A stretch of DNA of 32,042 nucleotides from the NCBI GenBank assembly GCA_947471115.1, contig CANIXX010000007.1, positions 1-32,042 of the forward strand. Direction: 5' to 3'. The first letter of the stretch is position 1. Each line of letters opens with the position of its first letter. The notes under the pieces are model-generated. The model searched no databases. It was not told the DNA's origin and saw only the letters and a program-made list of their open reading frames with translations. This stretch comes from Opitutaceae bacterium. GTDB taxonomy: Bacteria > Verrucomicrobiota > Verrucomicrobiia > Opitutales > Opitutaceae. The position numbers and the translations under genes are program-made. Shown piece after piece: positions 12,872-20,434 of this stretch.

Positions 12872-13168
12872 CGCCCAAAAGGGCGCTTGAACGCCTTGAA
12901 GCGGCTGGGACTGCGGGGAGAAATCCTCGGCATGGCGCTAGAGCGCAAAAGTAACGTGTGCGTTCGCCCGTCACTGGTTGATGACGAGAGCGCTGAAGAA
13001 CAACACGCTGGAACGCCATGGGTTTACCCTGCCGCGGGAAATGGCGACGACATAGGTGGACCTCCGACTTCTCAACTCGTCGGATGCAGAAAACCGCACG
13101 TCCGTGGTTTGAGCGGCACACGGGGCGCAATCCCTGTGTGCCCATCCGATCCTTCAGGCGACTATGGG
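12872..13168 (+). ncRNA. Candidate structured RNA, family not recognised
   Basis: This gene-free region is dense in nested complementary segments. A closing helix CGCCT(t)GAAG 12892-12901 pairs with CTTCAGGCG 13152-13160 with one bulge. Inside are GCGGC-T-GGG 12901-12909 with CCC-T-GCCGC 13027-13035 (the last base of the closing helix overlaps, so one must give way), a GAAA-tetraloop hairpin CGGGGA/TCCTCG 12914-12929, CATGGCG/CGCCATG 12931-13020, AGCGC/GCGCT 12942-12994, AACG/CGTT 12953-12964 and CGTCA/TGACG 12969-12986. A second domain is closed by TCGGATG/CATCCGA 13080-13149 and holds AAACCGC/GTGGTTT and an 11-pair stem 13115-13142. Three stems need G-U pairs on the + strand that would be A-C mismatches on the - strand, which supports + orientation. 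CATAG 13051-13055 could form a pseudoknot with CTATG 13162-13166. RNase P, tmRNA, SRP and 6S signatures were not seen. Ends and promoter are unknown. Confidence 0.5.
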
Positions 13169-13183
13169 TTAATTTGAAATGCT

Positions 13184-13861
13184 CTAGCGTTGAAGCTTTT
13201 TACTCAAATCCTGGCCCAAGATGACCCACATTTTGTTGAGAAGGTCGGGCTTTAATTGTTCTAGAGCCTGAATGTGGGACTGCGACCATTCGTTGAAACG
13301 CAGCGGACCCTGGGCCTTCACATCCGCCGAAGCGGCGCTGCCGGTAAAGAAACTCATTTCGCCGACAAACGACTGTGGCTTCAGCGTGGCGATTAATTGG
13401 CCGTCTTTTTCGACACGGGCCGTCCCTTCGAGAATGAGGCAGATCGTCTTTTGAGGCACGCCCTTGCGCGCAATATAGTCGTCGCTAGCGAGGGTGCGCT
13501 CGTGCCCCATATTCCATAAAAAGAGGAAATCGCGGCGCGGCAGGGATGAAAACAAACTGGCGTGGACCGCCTCAAGTTCGGCCGTGAGGTGGATTTGTTT
13601 TTTCTCCAATAAAAGCAGGACCACCTGAATGATATTGATGGCTAAAAAAACGACGTTCCAGGCAACCATACTGTAATTGCCCGCCATCAGGGCAAAAACA
13701 AAGAAGCCGCAGCTAACAACCACCATGCCCATGCGAAGCGGTAGCATCTGGCGCAAAAACATGGTGACGACATTCAGCACATAACTGAGGTTCAGCACCA
13801 TGTCCTGGGCTGACATGTGCGCCACAAAGTCGGTTATGCGTGCCGCGATTGAGCCAGTCAT
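13184..13861 (-). CDS. Popeye-domain membrane protein (cyclic-nucleotide-binding fold)
   Basis: The 225-residue product has three predicted membrane helices at about residues 20-37, 43-61 and 64-85, then a soluble cyclic-nucleotide-binding-like domain. Order and sequence match the Popeye (POPDC) family: WNVVFLAINIIQ in the third helix, the linker LLEKKQIHLTAELEAVHASLF, LILEGTARVEKDGQLI, and FNEWSQSHIQALEQLKPDLLNKM with the end GQDLSKKL. Animal Popeye proteins bind cAMP; the ligand here is unknown. The phosphate-binding cassette reads FVGEMSFFTGSAASADV: Glu is kept, but the CRP-type Arg is missing. It stands alone on the minus strand, downstream of the structured-RNA region, so its 3' end converges on it. 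Function in the cell is not known. Confidence 0.75.
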   Translation of the reverse strand: MTGSIAARITDFVAHMSAQDMVLNLSYVLNVVTMFLRQMLPLRMGMVVVSCGFFVFALMAGNYSMVAWNVVFLAINIIQVVLLLLEKKQIHLTAELEAVHASLFSSLPRRDFLFLWNMGHERTLASDDYIARKGVPQKTICLILEGTARVEKDGQLIATLKPQSFVGEMSFFTGSAASADVKAQGPLRFNEWSQSHIQALEQLKPDLLNKMWVILGQDLSKKLQR

Positions 13862-14057
13862 ATCGGCAAGAGAAACAGACCGGAGCAGCCGGGGCTCAAC
13901 TCTTTAATTTCCCCTTGGAGCTTCGGATGTGTTCGGATCGCGCGTACGCCAAAACGAGCACGGTATCGGTGCATCGAGCTGCGGGCGGCCGCGCCTGTTG
14001 AGCACGCACAGCGAAATCAGATTGTCGTTAAACTTCGCCTGCGCTTTTGTCGCCCTT

Positions 14058-14501
14058 ATGCGCTCCTTTCTTTTTTCCATCAATGTATTGTTGGCTCTCA
14101 TTTTAACCGGTTGCAGCACGCCACCCGAGGAGCGCTTGGAAGCTCCTGCGGCAAGGGTGGTGGGGCTCGTCGTGGGTAACGACACCGGCGTGCTCACCCT
14201 TAGTTTTGCCAACCCGAACATCGTGCCTCTGGTGATCCGCAGTTCGACTCACACGCTCTCTTTGGGGGATAAATCCATCGGTATCATCGACGATGCGGAA
14301 GCGATCGGATTGCCCAATTCAGGCCTCGTGCTCCACACCGTCAAGCTGCCGGCTAAAGTTGCGCAGGCCGCTCAGGCCTACTTGAGCGCAAATCCTGGCG
14401 AGGTGCGCGCCACGGTGAAAAGTTCGCTCGAACACGTCACCACGGGTGACGACACGATCACGCTGAAATGCATCAGTACGGGCCTGGTTAAGTCCCCGTA
14501 A
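14058..14501 (+). CDS. LEA14-like (LEA type 2) lipoprotein
   Basis: The 147-residue product starts MRSFLFSINVLLALILTGC, a lipoprotein signal peptide with lipobox LTGC, so it is likely lipid-anchored in the envelope. The mature part resembles the LEA type 2/WHy fold: LTLSFANPNIVPLVIRSSTHTLSLG recalls the alternating hydrophobic pattern with a conserved NPN. The ORF track extends 43 codons upstream to 13929; the ATG at 14058 is preferred because it places the signal peptide at the N terminus. LEA2-like proteins are linked to desiccation or membrane stress in some organisms, but no specific role can be claimed here. It converges on the LacI-type gene. Confidence 0.65.
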   Translation: MRSFLFSINVLLALILTGCSTPPEERLEAPAARVVGLVVGNDTGVLTLSFANPNIVPLVIRSSTHTLSLGDKSIGIIDDAEAIGLPNSGLVLHTVKLPAKVAQAAQAYLSANPGEVRATVKSSLEHVTTGDDTITLKCISTGLVKSP

Positions 14502-14507
14502 AAGACA

Positions 14508-14539
14508 ACGACAACAGAGGGACGCCTCCTCCGTGTCGT
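14508..14539. terminator. Possible bidirectional terminator between convergent genes
   Basis: ACGACA and TGTCGT form an outer stem and GAGG-GACG-CCTC an inner one, lying between the stop codons of the lipoprotein (+) and the LacI-type regulator (-). There is no long T-run, so strength is uncertain. Confidence 0.4.
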
Positions 14540-14547
14540 CCGTTCGT

Positions 14548-15642
14548 TCAAGTGAGGCGGGCGAGCAACTCGGCGACCGGTGGGCCGATTTTTTTGACGG
14601 TGCCGCCGTCGATCCAGCGGCCTTCCACCAGGAGCCGCAGCGGGGTCGCCGGCACGCCGCGCTCGCCGGTTTGAAACAGGCTGATCAACAGTTCCATCGC
14701 GCGCGCCCCAACTTCTTTTTCCTGCTGATCAATGCCCGTCCAATGCGGATCAAAAATTCGCGATAAGGTGACTAGGCTGATGTCGCCCGGAATGGCGTAA
14801 CCCGCGCCTTCGAGCCAGGCTTTCACCTCGGAAATCGTCGAGACGATCGCGGTGGGTTGGTGGCGTTTGACCCACGCCAGGAAGCGCTCTCGGTAGGGGC
14901 TGACGAAGGCCGGTTCGTCGCGTCCTTCGATGGTGAAAAGCGGGATGGGGCGGCTTTTCGGTTGAGCGTCTTTTAGGAAATAAAACGGGGTCTCGAAACT
15001 GTGCTCAACGCGGCTGAGGGTGTCGGAGGCGCTGACCATGCCGATGCGGCGGTGGCCGAGGCGGCAGAGTTCGCGCAGGCAGGTGAGCGTCGAGCTGTGC
15101 TGATGGTTGGCGGTGATATGCAGGCGCGGCGTGGTCAGCGAGTAGCCGATGCTCACCGCGGCAAACGCATCCATTGCCAGTTTGATCTCGGTGCGCGCTG
15201 CGGGCTGGGGCGCGAAGATCAGGCCGCGGATGTTGCGCGCCAGCAGCACCTCCCGGGCCCGCTTGGCGCTGATCCCGGGCTCGGTGAGCCAAAACTCTTC
15301 GAGTTTGTAGCCCATCGAGGCGGCGAATTGGGCGGCTCCCGCGTGATAAGCATGGATATTTTCCTCGTCCTGCCAGCCGTGGCGTGTGGCGAAGGTGTGC
15401 ACCCAGGCGAAAGTCGAGCGGTAGGCCGGGGTGTGCTGCTTGCGCCGGTAGTGGCTGAGCGCCGTGAGCATCGGGTCGGGCACATAGCCGAGCCGCTGGG
15501 AAATGTCGCGGATGCGGGCGCGTTTGACCGGATCGACGTAGGTGTCGTTTTTTAGTGCGCGCCAGGCCGTGGAAACGTGCACACCGGCTTCAGCAGCGAC
15601 TTGTTTTAATGTGATGCGGGAGTGAGGAGCGGCGTCAGGCAT
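14548..15642 (-). CDS. LacI-family transcriptional regulator
   Basis: The 364-residue product has an N-terminal LacI helix-turn-helix at about residues 10-57 (ITLKQVAAEAGVHVSTAWRAL, then the hinge RLGYVPDPML) followed by a periplasmic-binding-protein-like sensor domain (RRIGMVSASDTLSRVEHSF, IPGDISLVTLSR). The ORF track starts 14 codons upstream; the ATG at 15642 begins just before the DNA-binding domain and is preferred. It is divergent from uxaC, with 132 bases between starts, so it probably controls hexuronate use and itself. The hinge VSTAWRALKN differs from the usual VSxALN form but is a common variant in this lineage's LacI relatives (inference). The inducer is unknown. Confidence 0.85.
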   Translation of the reverse strand: MPDAAPHSRITLKQVAAEAGVHVSTAWRALKNDTYVDPVKRARIRDISQRLGYVPDPMLTALSHYRRKQHTPAYRSTFAWVHTFATRHGWQDEENIHAYHAGAAQFAASMGYKLEEFWLTEPGISAKRAREVLLARNIRGLIFAPQPAARTEIKLAMDAFAAVSIGYSLTTPRLHITANHQHSSTLTCLRELCRLGHRRIGMVSASDTLSRVEHSFETPFYFLKDAQPKSRPIPLFTIEGRDEPAFVSPYRERFLAWVKRHQPTAIVSTISEVKAWLEGAGYAIPGDISLVTLSRIFDPHWTGIDQQEKEVGARAMELLISLFQTGERGVPATPLRLLVEGRWIDGGTVKKIGPPVAELLARLT

Positions 15643-15655
15643 GAAACAGTTTGCA
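15642..15655. promoter_or_regulatory. Candidate LacI-type operator
   Basis: TGAAACAGTTTGCA fits the TGnAAnnnnTTnCA palindrome of LacI/GalR operators. It overlaps the first base of the regulator's own start codon and lies in the regulator-uxaC intergenic region, a position suited to autorepression. Confidence 0.35.
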
Positions 15656-15774
15656 GGTAGACATATTCGCGCTACCCAAGGCAAGGATTTCGCTGGTCGT
15701 TACTTTCTATTAAACTGCGTTTGCTCCGCCGTTTCTTCTTCCACTCTGGCCCCCTCCATTCCGTTTTTCTCGCC

Positions 15775-17208
15775 ATGATTTCAACCCCTGCCTTTCTGCA
15801 CGACGATTTCTTGCTCACCACGGAGTGGGCTCGGTTGCTTTACCACAGCTACGCCAAGCTGCAGCCGATCTACGACTACCACTGCCACCTGCCGCCCGAC
15901 CAAATCGCGGCCAATCGGCGCTTCGAAAACCTCACGCAGATCTGGCTCGCCGGCGATCATTACAAGTGGCGCGCGATGCGCTCGGCCGGGGTCAACGAGG
16001 ACCTCATCACCGGTAAAACCACCTCCGACTACGAAAAGTTTTTGGCCTACTGCCGCATCGTGCCCACGCTGCTGCGCAACCCGCTCCACCACTGGTCGCA
16101 CCTCGAATTACGCCGCTTTTTCGGCATCGAGCTGCTGATCAACGAAGCCAACGCCCCCAAAATCTGGGAGCTCGCCAACGCCCAACTCGCCTCTCCCGCC
16201 TTCTCCACCCACGGCCTGCTCACGGCTAACCGCGTCGCCGTCGTTTGCACCACCGACGACCCGGCCGATTCCCTTGAGCACCACATCGCCATCGCCCGCT
16301 CGGTGCCGGCGCTGACGACTCGCGTGTATCCGACTTTTCGCGCCGACAAACTCATGGCGGTAAACGCCCCTGCCGTCTTCAACACTTGGGCCGACCAACT
16401 GGCCGCCCGCGCCGAGGTGGAGGTTAACTCCCTTGCGGCCCTTCTCGAAGCCCTGGAGCGCCGCCATGCGTTTTTCCATTCACTGGGCGGGCGCCTGTCC
16501 GACCACGGGCTGGAAAACCTGCCCGACGCCGATTGCACCGAGGCGGAGGCCGTGGCGATTTTTGCTCAAACCCGCTCCGGTCGCCCCGCCACGCCCGAGC
16601 AGACCGCTAAGTGGGTCTGGTACGTCATGGTGTTTCTCGGCCGCCTCGACGCCAAACGAGGCTGGACCAAGCAGCTTCACCTAGGTGCGTTGCGTAACAA
16701 CAATAGCCGCCTGCTCCAGCGCCTCGGTGCCGACGCCGGCGTGGATTCGATTGGGGATTTCCCGCAGGCCCGCGCGCTGTCGCGTTACCTCGACACGCTC
16801 GACCGAGATAACCAGCTGCCGAAGGTCGTCATTTATAACCTGAATCCGGCCGACAACTACGTTTTTGCCACCATGATCGGCAATTTCCAGGACGGCTCGG
16901 TGGCGGGCAAAATCCAGTTTGGCAGCGGCTGGTGGTTCCTTGACCAGAAGGAAGGCATGGAGATGCAGCTTAACGCGTTGTCGCAACTCGGTCTGCTTTC
17001 ACGCTTTGTGGGCATGCTGACCGATTCACGCAGTTTCCTGTCGTATCCTCGGCACGAGTATTTCCGTCGTATCCTGTGCGGGCTCATCGGAGCCGACGTG
17101 GCGGCGGGGCTGATCCCGGCCGACGAGGCGGCGCTGGGCAAACTGGTGCGCGACATCTGCCACGATAACGCAGTGGCGTATTTCGGGCTGGAGCACGGGC
17201 GATTCTAA
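15775..17208 (+). CDS. uxaC: Glucuronate isomerase
   Basis: UxaC interconverts D-glucuronate and D-fructuronate (also galacturonate and tagaturonate), the first step of hexuronate breakdown. The 477-residue product is typical in length. The N-terminal metal-binding-type motif IYDYHCHLPPDQIA (H36, H38) is present, as are the family blocks WLAGDHYKWRAMR, LRRFFGIELLINE, VVCTTDDPADSLEHH and the C-terminal SRFVGMLTDSRSFLSYPRHEYFRRILC. The ORF track starts at a TTG 18 codons upstream; the ATG at 15775 fits the usual N terminus. No other hexuronate genes lie in the window, so the rest of the pathway must be elsewhere. The divergent LacI-type gene is the likely regulator. Confidence 0.95.
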   Translation: MISTPAFLHDDFLLTTEWARLLYHSYAKLQPIYDYHCHLPPDQIAANRRFENLTQIWLAGDHYKWRAMRSAGVNEDLITGKTTSDYEKFLAYCRIVPTLLRNPLHHWSHLELRRFFGIELLINEANAPKIWELANAQLASPAFSTHGLLTANRVAVVCTTDDPADSLEHHIAIARSVPALTTRVYPTFRADKLMAVNAPAVFNTWADQLAARAEVEVNSLAALLEALERRHAFFHSLGGRLSDHGLENLPDADCTEAEAVAIFAQTRSGRPATPEQTAKWVWYVMVFLGRLDAKRGWTKQLHLGALRNNNSRLLQRLGADAGVDSIGDFPQARALSRYLDTLDRDNQLPKVVIYNLNPADNYVFATMIGNFQDGSVAGKIQFGSGWWFLDQKEGMEMQLNALSQLGLLSRFVGMLTDSRSFLSYPRHEYFRRILCGLIGADVAAGLIPADEAALGKLVRDICHDNAVAYFGLEHGRF

Positions 17209-17221
17209 GGCGCCGAGAATT

Positions 17222-17307
17222 CGTAAAAGTAGCGCAGGCTTCCGGTTTACTTCGTGCCGGCTCCAGCAAGCACCCGCGAATCGCTGGAAGCCTGGGCTAC
17301 TTTTACG
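17222..17307. repeat. Palindromic repeat element 1 (22-base inverted arms)
   Basis: The left arm 17222-17243 begins CGTAAAAGTAGCGCAGGC and the right arm 17286-17307 is its complement with one mismatch. Between them CCAGC and GCTGG can also pair. It looks like a REP- or MITE-type element without coding capacity. It lies between convergent uxaC and a minus-strand gene and may serve as a bidirectional terminator. Confidence 0.75.
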
Positions 17308-17755
17308 GAGCGCCGACAAAGAAATAGCTTACGACGCCGGCGACGTACGCGGCCAGGCCTGCCCCGAGGAGGCCAATTTGCCAGGCGAAACTGCGCGTCT
17401 TGGTGTCCCGGTAGTCGATGATGGTGACCAGCAGATCCTCGTCTGTTTGCCCCCGGAATTGCGTTACCCAGCGCACCCGTAAACCGAGCCACAGAATCAG
17501 CAGAACGCTGATAAGCACTAACATGAGCCCAGCGATGAGAGCGTAGCGACTGAAGGGGCCGGCGGCGGCTATGCGCGGGCCTGAAAACCCGGTGATGGTG
17601 AGCGTCAAGGTGGCCAGAGAGAGTAAGAGCTGGGCGCGCGTTTGCAGGACGTTGAACTGGGCCATGAGCACATCGATCGCCGGCTTGAGGCTGCCGGTGA
17701 CGCGCAGCAGGTGGCGGGCTTCGTTGAGCGGAGGTGTTTCGGCGGAATTCGTCAT
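17303..17755 (-). CDS. Small membrane protein, function unknown
   Basis: The 150-residue product is not recognised. It has a cytosolic N-terminal stretch (about residues 1-38), hydrophobic segments at about 41-58, 72-95 and 124-147, and a charged loop FRGQTDEDLLVTIIDYRDTKTR before the last helix. Its ATG overlaps the TGA of the upstream EF-hand protein (ATGA), so the two are probably translationally coupled and work together. Its TAA stop lies inside the right arm of palindromic repeat 1, so the repeat may have shaped its C terminus (FFVGAP). The layout, a linker with a helical hairpin and a third helix, recalls small bacterial effector or scaffold membrane proteins, but no assignment is made. 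Confidence 0.7.
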   Translation of the reverse strand: MTNSAETPPLNEARHLLRVTGSLKPAIDVLMAQFNVLQTRAQLLLSLATLTLTITGFSGPRIAAAGPFSRYALIAGLMLVLISVLLILWLGLRVRWVTQFRGQTDEDLLVTIIDYRDTKTRSFAWQIGLLGAGLAAYVAGVVSYFFVGAP

Positions 17756-20040
17756 TTGGCGAGCGTTGGTGCGGGTTGGGGCGGGATAGTTTTTTCCGCT
17801 GCGGCTGCGGAGGCCAGTTTGGCTTCGGCGGCTTTTTTGGCCTGCTCAGCCTGAGCTTGGTCCATGGCGAGGGCGGCGGCTTTTTCGGCAATAACGCTTT
17901 GGCGAGTCGTGGCGTTGGCCCACAGCCAGTAACCTTTTTCGTAGCGGTGCCATAGCACGCCTGCTGCGAGAGCGAGGACCACCACCAAGGCGGTGACTGC
18001 CTTGCGACGCCGGGCGGCACCGCGATCCTCGTAGGGGTCTGTGAGGTCGCGTTTGGCTCCAGCAGGCAACTCGGCCCGTTCGGTCAACTTGGTGCCGAAG
18101 GGGATGTTGATCTTTACGCGGCCGTTAATGGCCCAACCGTTGGCCTCAAGAATCGGGCCGATGTTGCGCTGGCGCAGCTTGAGCCAAGCGATGAGCATCG
18201 ACGGCCCTGAGATCGCCAAAATGATACCGATAACGCCCAGCGGCATCCACAGCCCGAGCCCGAGAAATCCTGAGATGAAGCCGCCGAATAACGTGCCAAG
18301 TGCGCCGAGCGCTACGCCCAAAGCAGCCACCACTCCGACATCGATTTTTTTGGGCTCTGCGGCCGTTTTCTTAATCTTGTCGGCATTGGCGGTGGTGGCG
18401 GCGGCATCGGCGAGCTGGGTGTTGGCTTCGGCATCGGCTGCGGCGGCGCGTTTGGCGACCTGTTCCTCGATAAAGCGCAGAAATTTTTTGTAGGGCGAAA
18501 GGAAGGCTTGGTGGATGCTGATGGGGTTGTCGGCGATGCTGAAAATCGTCGCGTCCCAGTCGCGCCCCTTGCGGTCATAAAATATGCCGTTGCGGCCGAC
18601 GAATAGGTAGTCGCTGTCGCCTTGGGTGAAACACGCGGCGATTTTGATTGGCGCTTCGCCGGCGCGTTTGCAGTCCACGTAGGCGATGTACGCTTTGCTC
18701 ATCGCCGCGAGGGGTGTGGCGCCCGCGACCTGCACACAGAACTCGGTGCTGCGGCTGTCCAGGAAGAGCGTGCCGGCTTGGAAAATCGCCGGCGTTTCGG
18801 GTGAGTAAAAGTCGAAGAAGTTAACGAAGTTGTTGAGCAGGGGGCGGAAATCGCGGGCGTAGCGCAGCAGGGTTTCCACCGTAGTGACGGCGGTGAACTC
18901 GGGGTCGAGCGCCTTGTCCTGCGAGATGAGATCGAGCAGGGATGCCTTCTGGTTGGCGGCGAGCAGGGCGTGGATGCGCGGCAGGCCGAGTTTTTCGACC
19001 GCAGCACCGGCCTTGGAGGCGGCCCAGGCTTCGTAGGTGGAGACCTGAGCTTTGAGTTTAACCCATTCGGCTTCGCTTAACGTGCTTTGGCCGGGGCCGA
19101 ACAGGGGCGTGACCGCGGCGGTGTGCAACGTGGCGAGGGCTGTGGCCCAAGCGGGGTTAACAGCGTCGAGAAGCGGTAGCGGGCGATGGGCTTCGATGCG
19201 CGCGAGCGGGAAGCCGGCGATTTCCTGGGCGTTGGCGGAAAGGTCGCGGGTGGCGAGGGTGAGGTAGTCGGCTTCGGCACGGTTGAGCGCGGCGAGTGAA
19301 CGGGCGTCGTAGGCGGCGAGGCGGGAGCGGGCGAAATAGTCGTCCACCTTGGCGCGCACCGCCTGCACGGCGACGAGGGCTGCGGCGGTGTGGGCGCCGA
19401 GGGGGAGCAGGTCGGATGCGGCGCCCTTTGCGCTCCAGTCGGCGAAGGCGGTGAGGTCGGCGTAAAAGGATTCGACGCGGGCTTGGTCGATGCCGGCGGC
19501 GCCACTACGGTCGACGGTGCCGCCGTGGGTGGCGAGGATGTCGGCTATAAGCAGTTGGAGCGCGGGCTCTGTCGCGGAGTCGGGGGTGATGATGCCGTCG
19601 CCATTTAGGCGGGTTGCGGCGAACAAACGGGCGGTGTCGGCGGCTTCGGCCAACGTGATGGAGGTCGCGTCGGCTTTACCGTGGCTGGCGAGAATGCGTT
19701 GGGCGGAAGCGAGGGCGGCTCGGCCCTCGGGCGTGGAGGTCTTAAATGCGGAGAGCGGAAGTGTGGCGCTGGTTTGGAGCAGGACGCCGAGGTCGTTGAG
19801 ATGGAGATCGGCCCAGTCGATGGCGGCGAGCAGTTCTGAGGCGCGGATGCGGCCATCTTTGTCGGAGTCGAGCAGGGCTAGGGTTTTTTCGTCGAGTTCG
19901 AGTCCTTGGACGGGGCAGCTCAGGGCGACCCACAGTTTTTGGTCGAGATCTTTTAGGGCGAGCAGGTCTGAGCCGGAGTCGATGGCTGCCTGATCGAGAC
20001 CGCCGATGCGGAAGAATTTCCAGATGTGTGATGATGCCAT
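17752..20040 (-). CDS. EF-hand-containing membrane protein
   Basis: The 762-residue product is not recognised beyond its domains. A canonical EF-hand loop DSDKDGRIRASE lies at residues 58-69, and a degenerate second one (LNGDGIITPDS) near 150, suggesting calcium binding. The long middle is alanine-rich and helical, with an ordered block LLNNFVNFFDFYSPETPAIF followed by LFLDSRSTEFCVQV. The C-terminal part has two or three hydrophobic segments (FISGFLGLGLWMPLGVIGIILAISG; a last helix before WHRYEKGYWLW) and ends in an Ala/Lys-rich coiled tail. The ORF track start at 20196 is too far upstream; the ATG at 20040 starts MASSHIWKFFRIGG and is preferred. The stop overlaps the next gene by four bases. 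Confidence 0.75.
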   Translation of the reverse strand: MASSHIWKFFRIGGLDQAAIDSGSDLLALKDLDQKLWVALSCPVQGLELDEKTLALLDSDKDGRIRASELLAAIDWADLHLNDLGVLLQTSATLPLSAFKTSTPEGRAALASAQRILASHGKADATSITLAEAADTARLFAATRLNGDGIITPDSATEPALQLLIADILATHGGTVDRSGAAGIDQARVESFYADLTAFADWSAKGAASDLLPLGAHTAAALVAVQAVRAKVDDYFARSRLAAYDARSLAALNRAEADYLTLATRDLSANAQEIAGFPLARIEAHRPLPLLDAVNPAWATALATLHTAAVTPLFGPGQSTLSEAEWVKLKAQVSTYEAWAASKAGAAVEKLGLPRIHALLAANQKASLLDLISQDKALDPEFTAVTTVETLLRYARDFRPLLNNFVNFFDFYSPETPAIFQAGTLFLDSRSTEFCVQVAGATPLAAMSKAYIAYVDCKRAGEAPIKIAACFTQGDSDYLFVGRNGIFYDRKGRDWDATIFSIADNPISIHQAFLSPYKKFLRFIEEQVAKRAAAADAEANTQLADAAATTANADKIKKTAAEPKKIDVGVVAALGVALGALGTLFGGFISGFLGLGLWMPLGVIGIILAISGPSMLIAWLKLRQRNIGPILEANGWAINGRVKINIPFGTKLTERAELPAGAKRDLTDPYEDRGAARRRKAVTALVVVLALAAGVLWHRYEKGYWLWANATTRQSVIAEKAAALAMDQAQAEQAKKAAEAKLASAAAAEKTIPPQPAPTLAK

Positions 20041-20144
20041 GGTAGAGCGCTTAAGGTGCAGCATTGCGTTACAAGAAGTGAGGCAACGGATACGACCAGA
20101 GCGCAAGACTAGTAGGTAGTAACATTTAAAGTGCCTGATCGAAA

Positions 20145-20222
20145 GTAGTGCGGTGCTTCGGCCCGCATCGGCGATTGGGGAAAGAATACGAAGCAAACCT
20201 GCGGGCTAAAGCACCGCGCTAC
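20145..20222. repeat. Palindromic repeat element 2 (23-base inverted arms)
   Basis: The left arm GTAGTGCGGTGCTTCGGCCC (20145 onward) and the right arm 20200-20222 are complementary with two mismatches. Left arms of elements 1 and 2 share AAAGTAG-(C/T)-GC and GCTTC, so both belong to one related family. Lies upstream of the EF-hand gene in a 394-base gap. Confidence 0.7.
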
Positions 20223-20434
20223 GTCAGAACTCAATCCGACAAGTCTCATGTTACAGCCTACTCGTGCCTCGCCGAAGAGAGGATTCATTCCTCAAACGTA
20301 TGGGCGACGCTACCTTGGTCGATAGGGGCTGCGCCTAAGGTTAACCACCCGCCACCAGGACCGATTGAATGCCGGATAAATCACCCGCATCTGCGCGGAT
20401 GTCCATCGGCGTGCATACGCGTTGGTGGCCGAAA
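20223..20434. other. Gene-free stretch
   Basis: No credible gene, RNA or terminator was found between palindromic repeat 2 and the end of the HDOD gene. The short ORF in the track here overlaps the repeat and shows no coding signs. Confidence 0.5.

Noticed and set aside
12792-13145. 117-residue minus-strand ORF in the rsuA-Popeye gap
   Set aside because: Arg/Cys-rich, no recognisable motif, and it overlaps the helices of the candidate structured RNA, which better explains the sequence constraint.
12872-13168. RNase P RNA, tmRNA, SRP RNA or 6S RNA as identity of the structured region
   Set aside because: The RNase P GGAAAGTCC core, the tmRNA tRNA-like ends, the SRP GGAAG domain and a single unbranched 6S-like rod were all looked for and not found.
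13929-14057. N-terminal extension of the LEA-like lipoprotein
   Set aside because: The lipoprotein signal begins at the ATG at 14058; the extension would bury it behind 43 residues of unlikely sequence.
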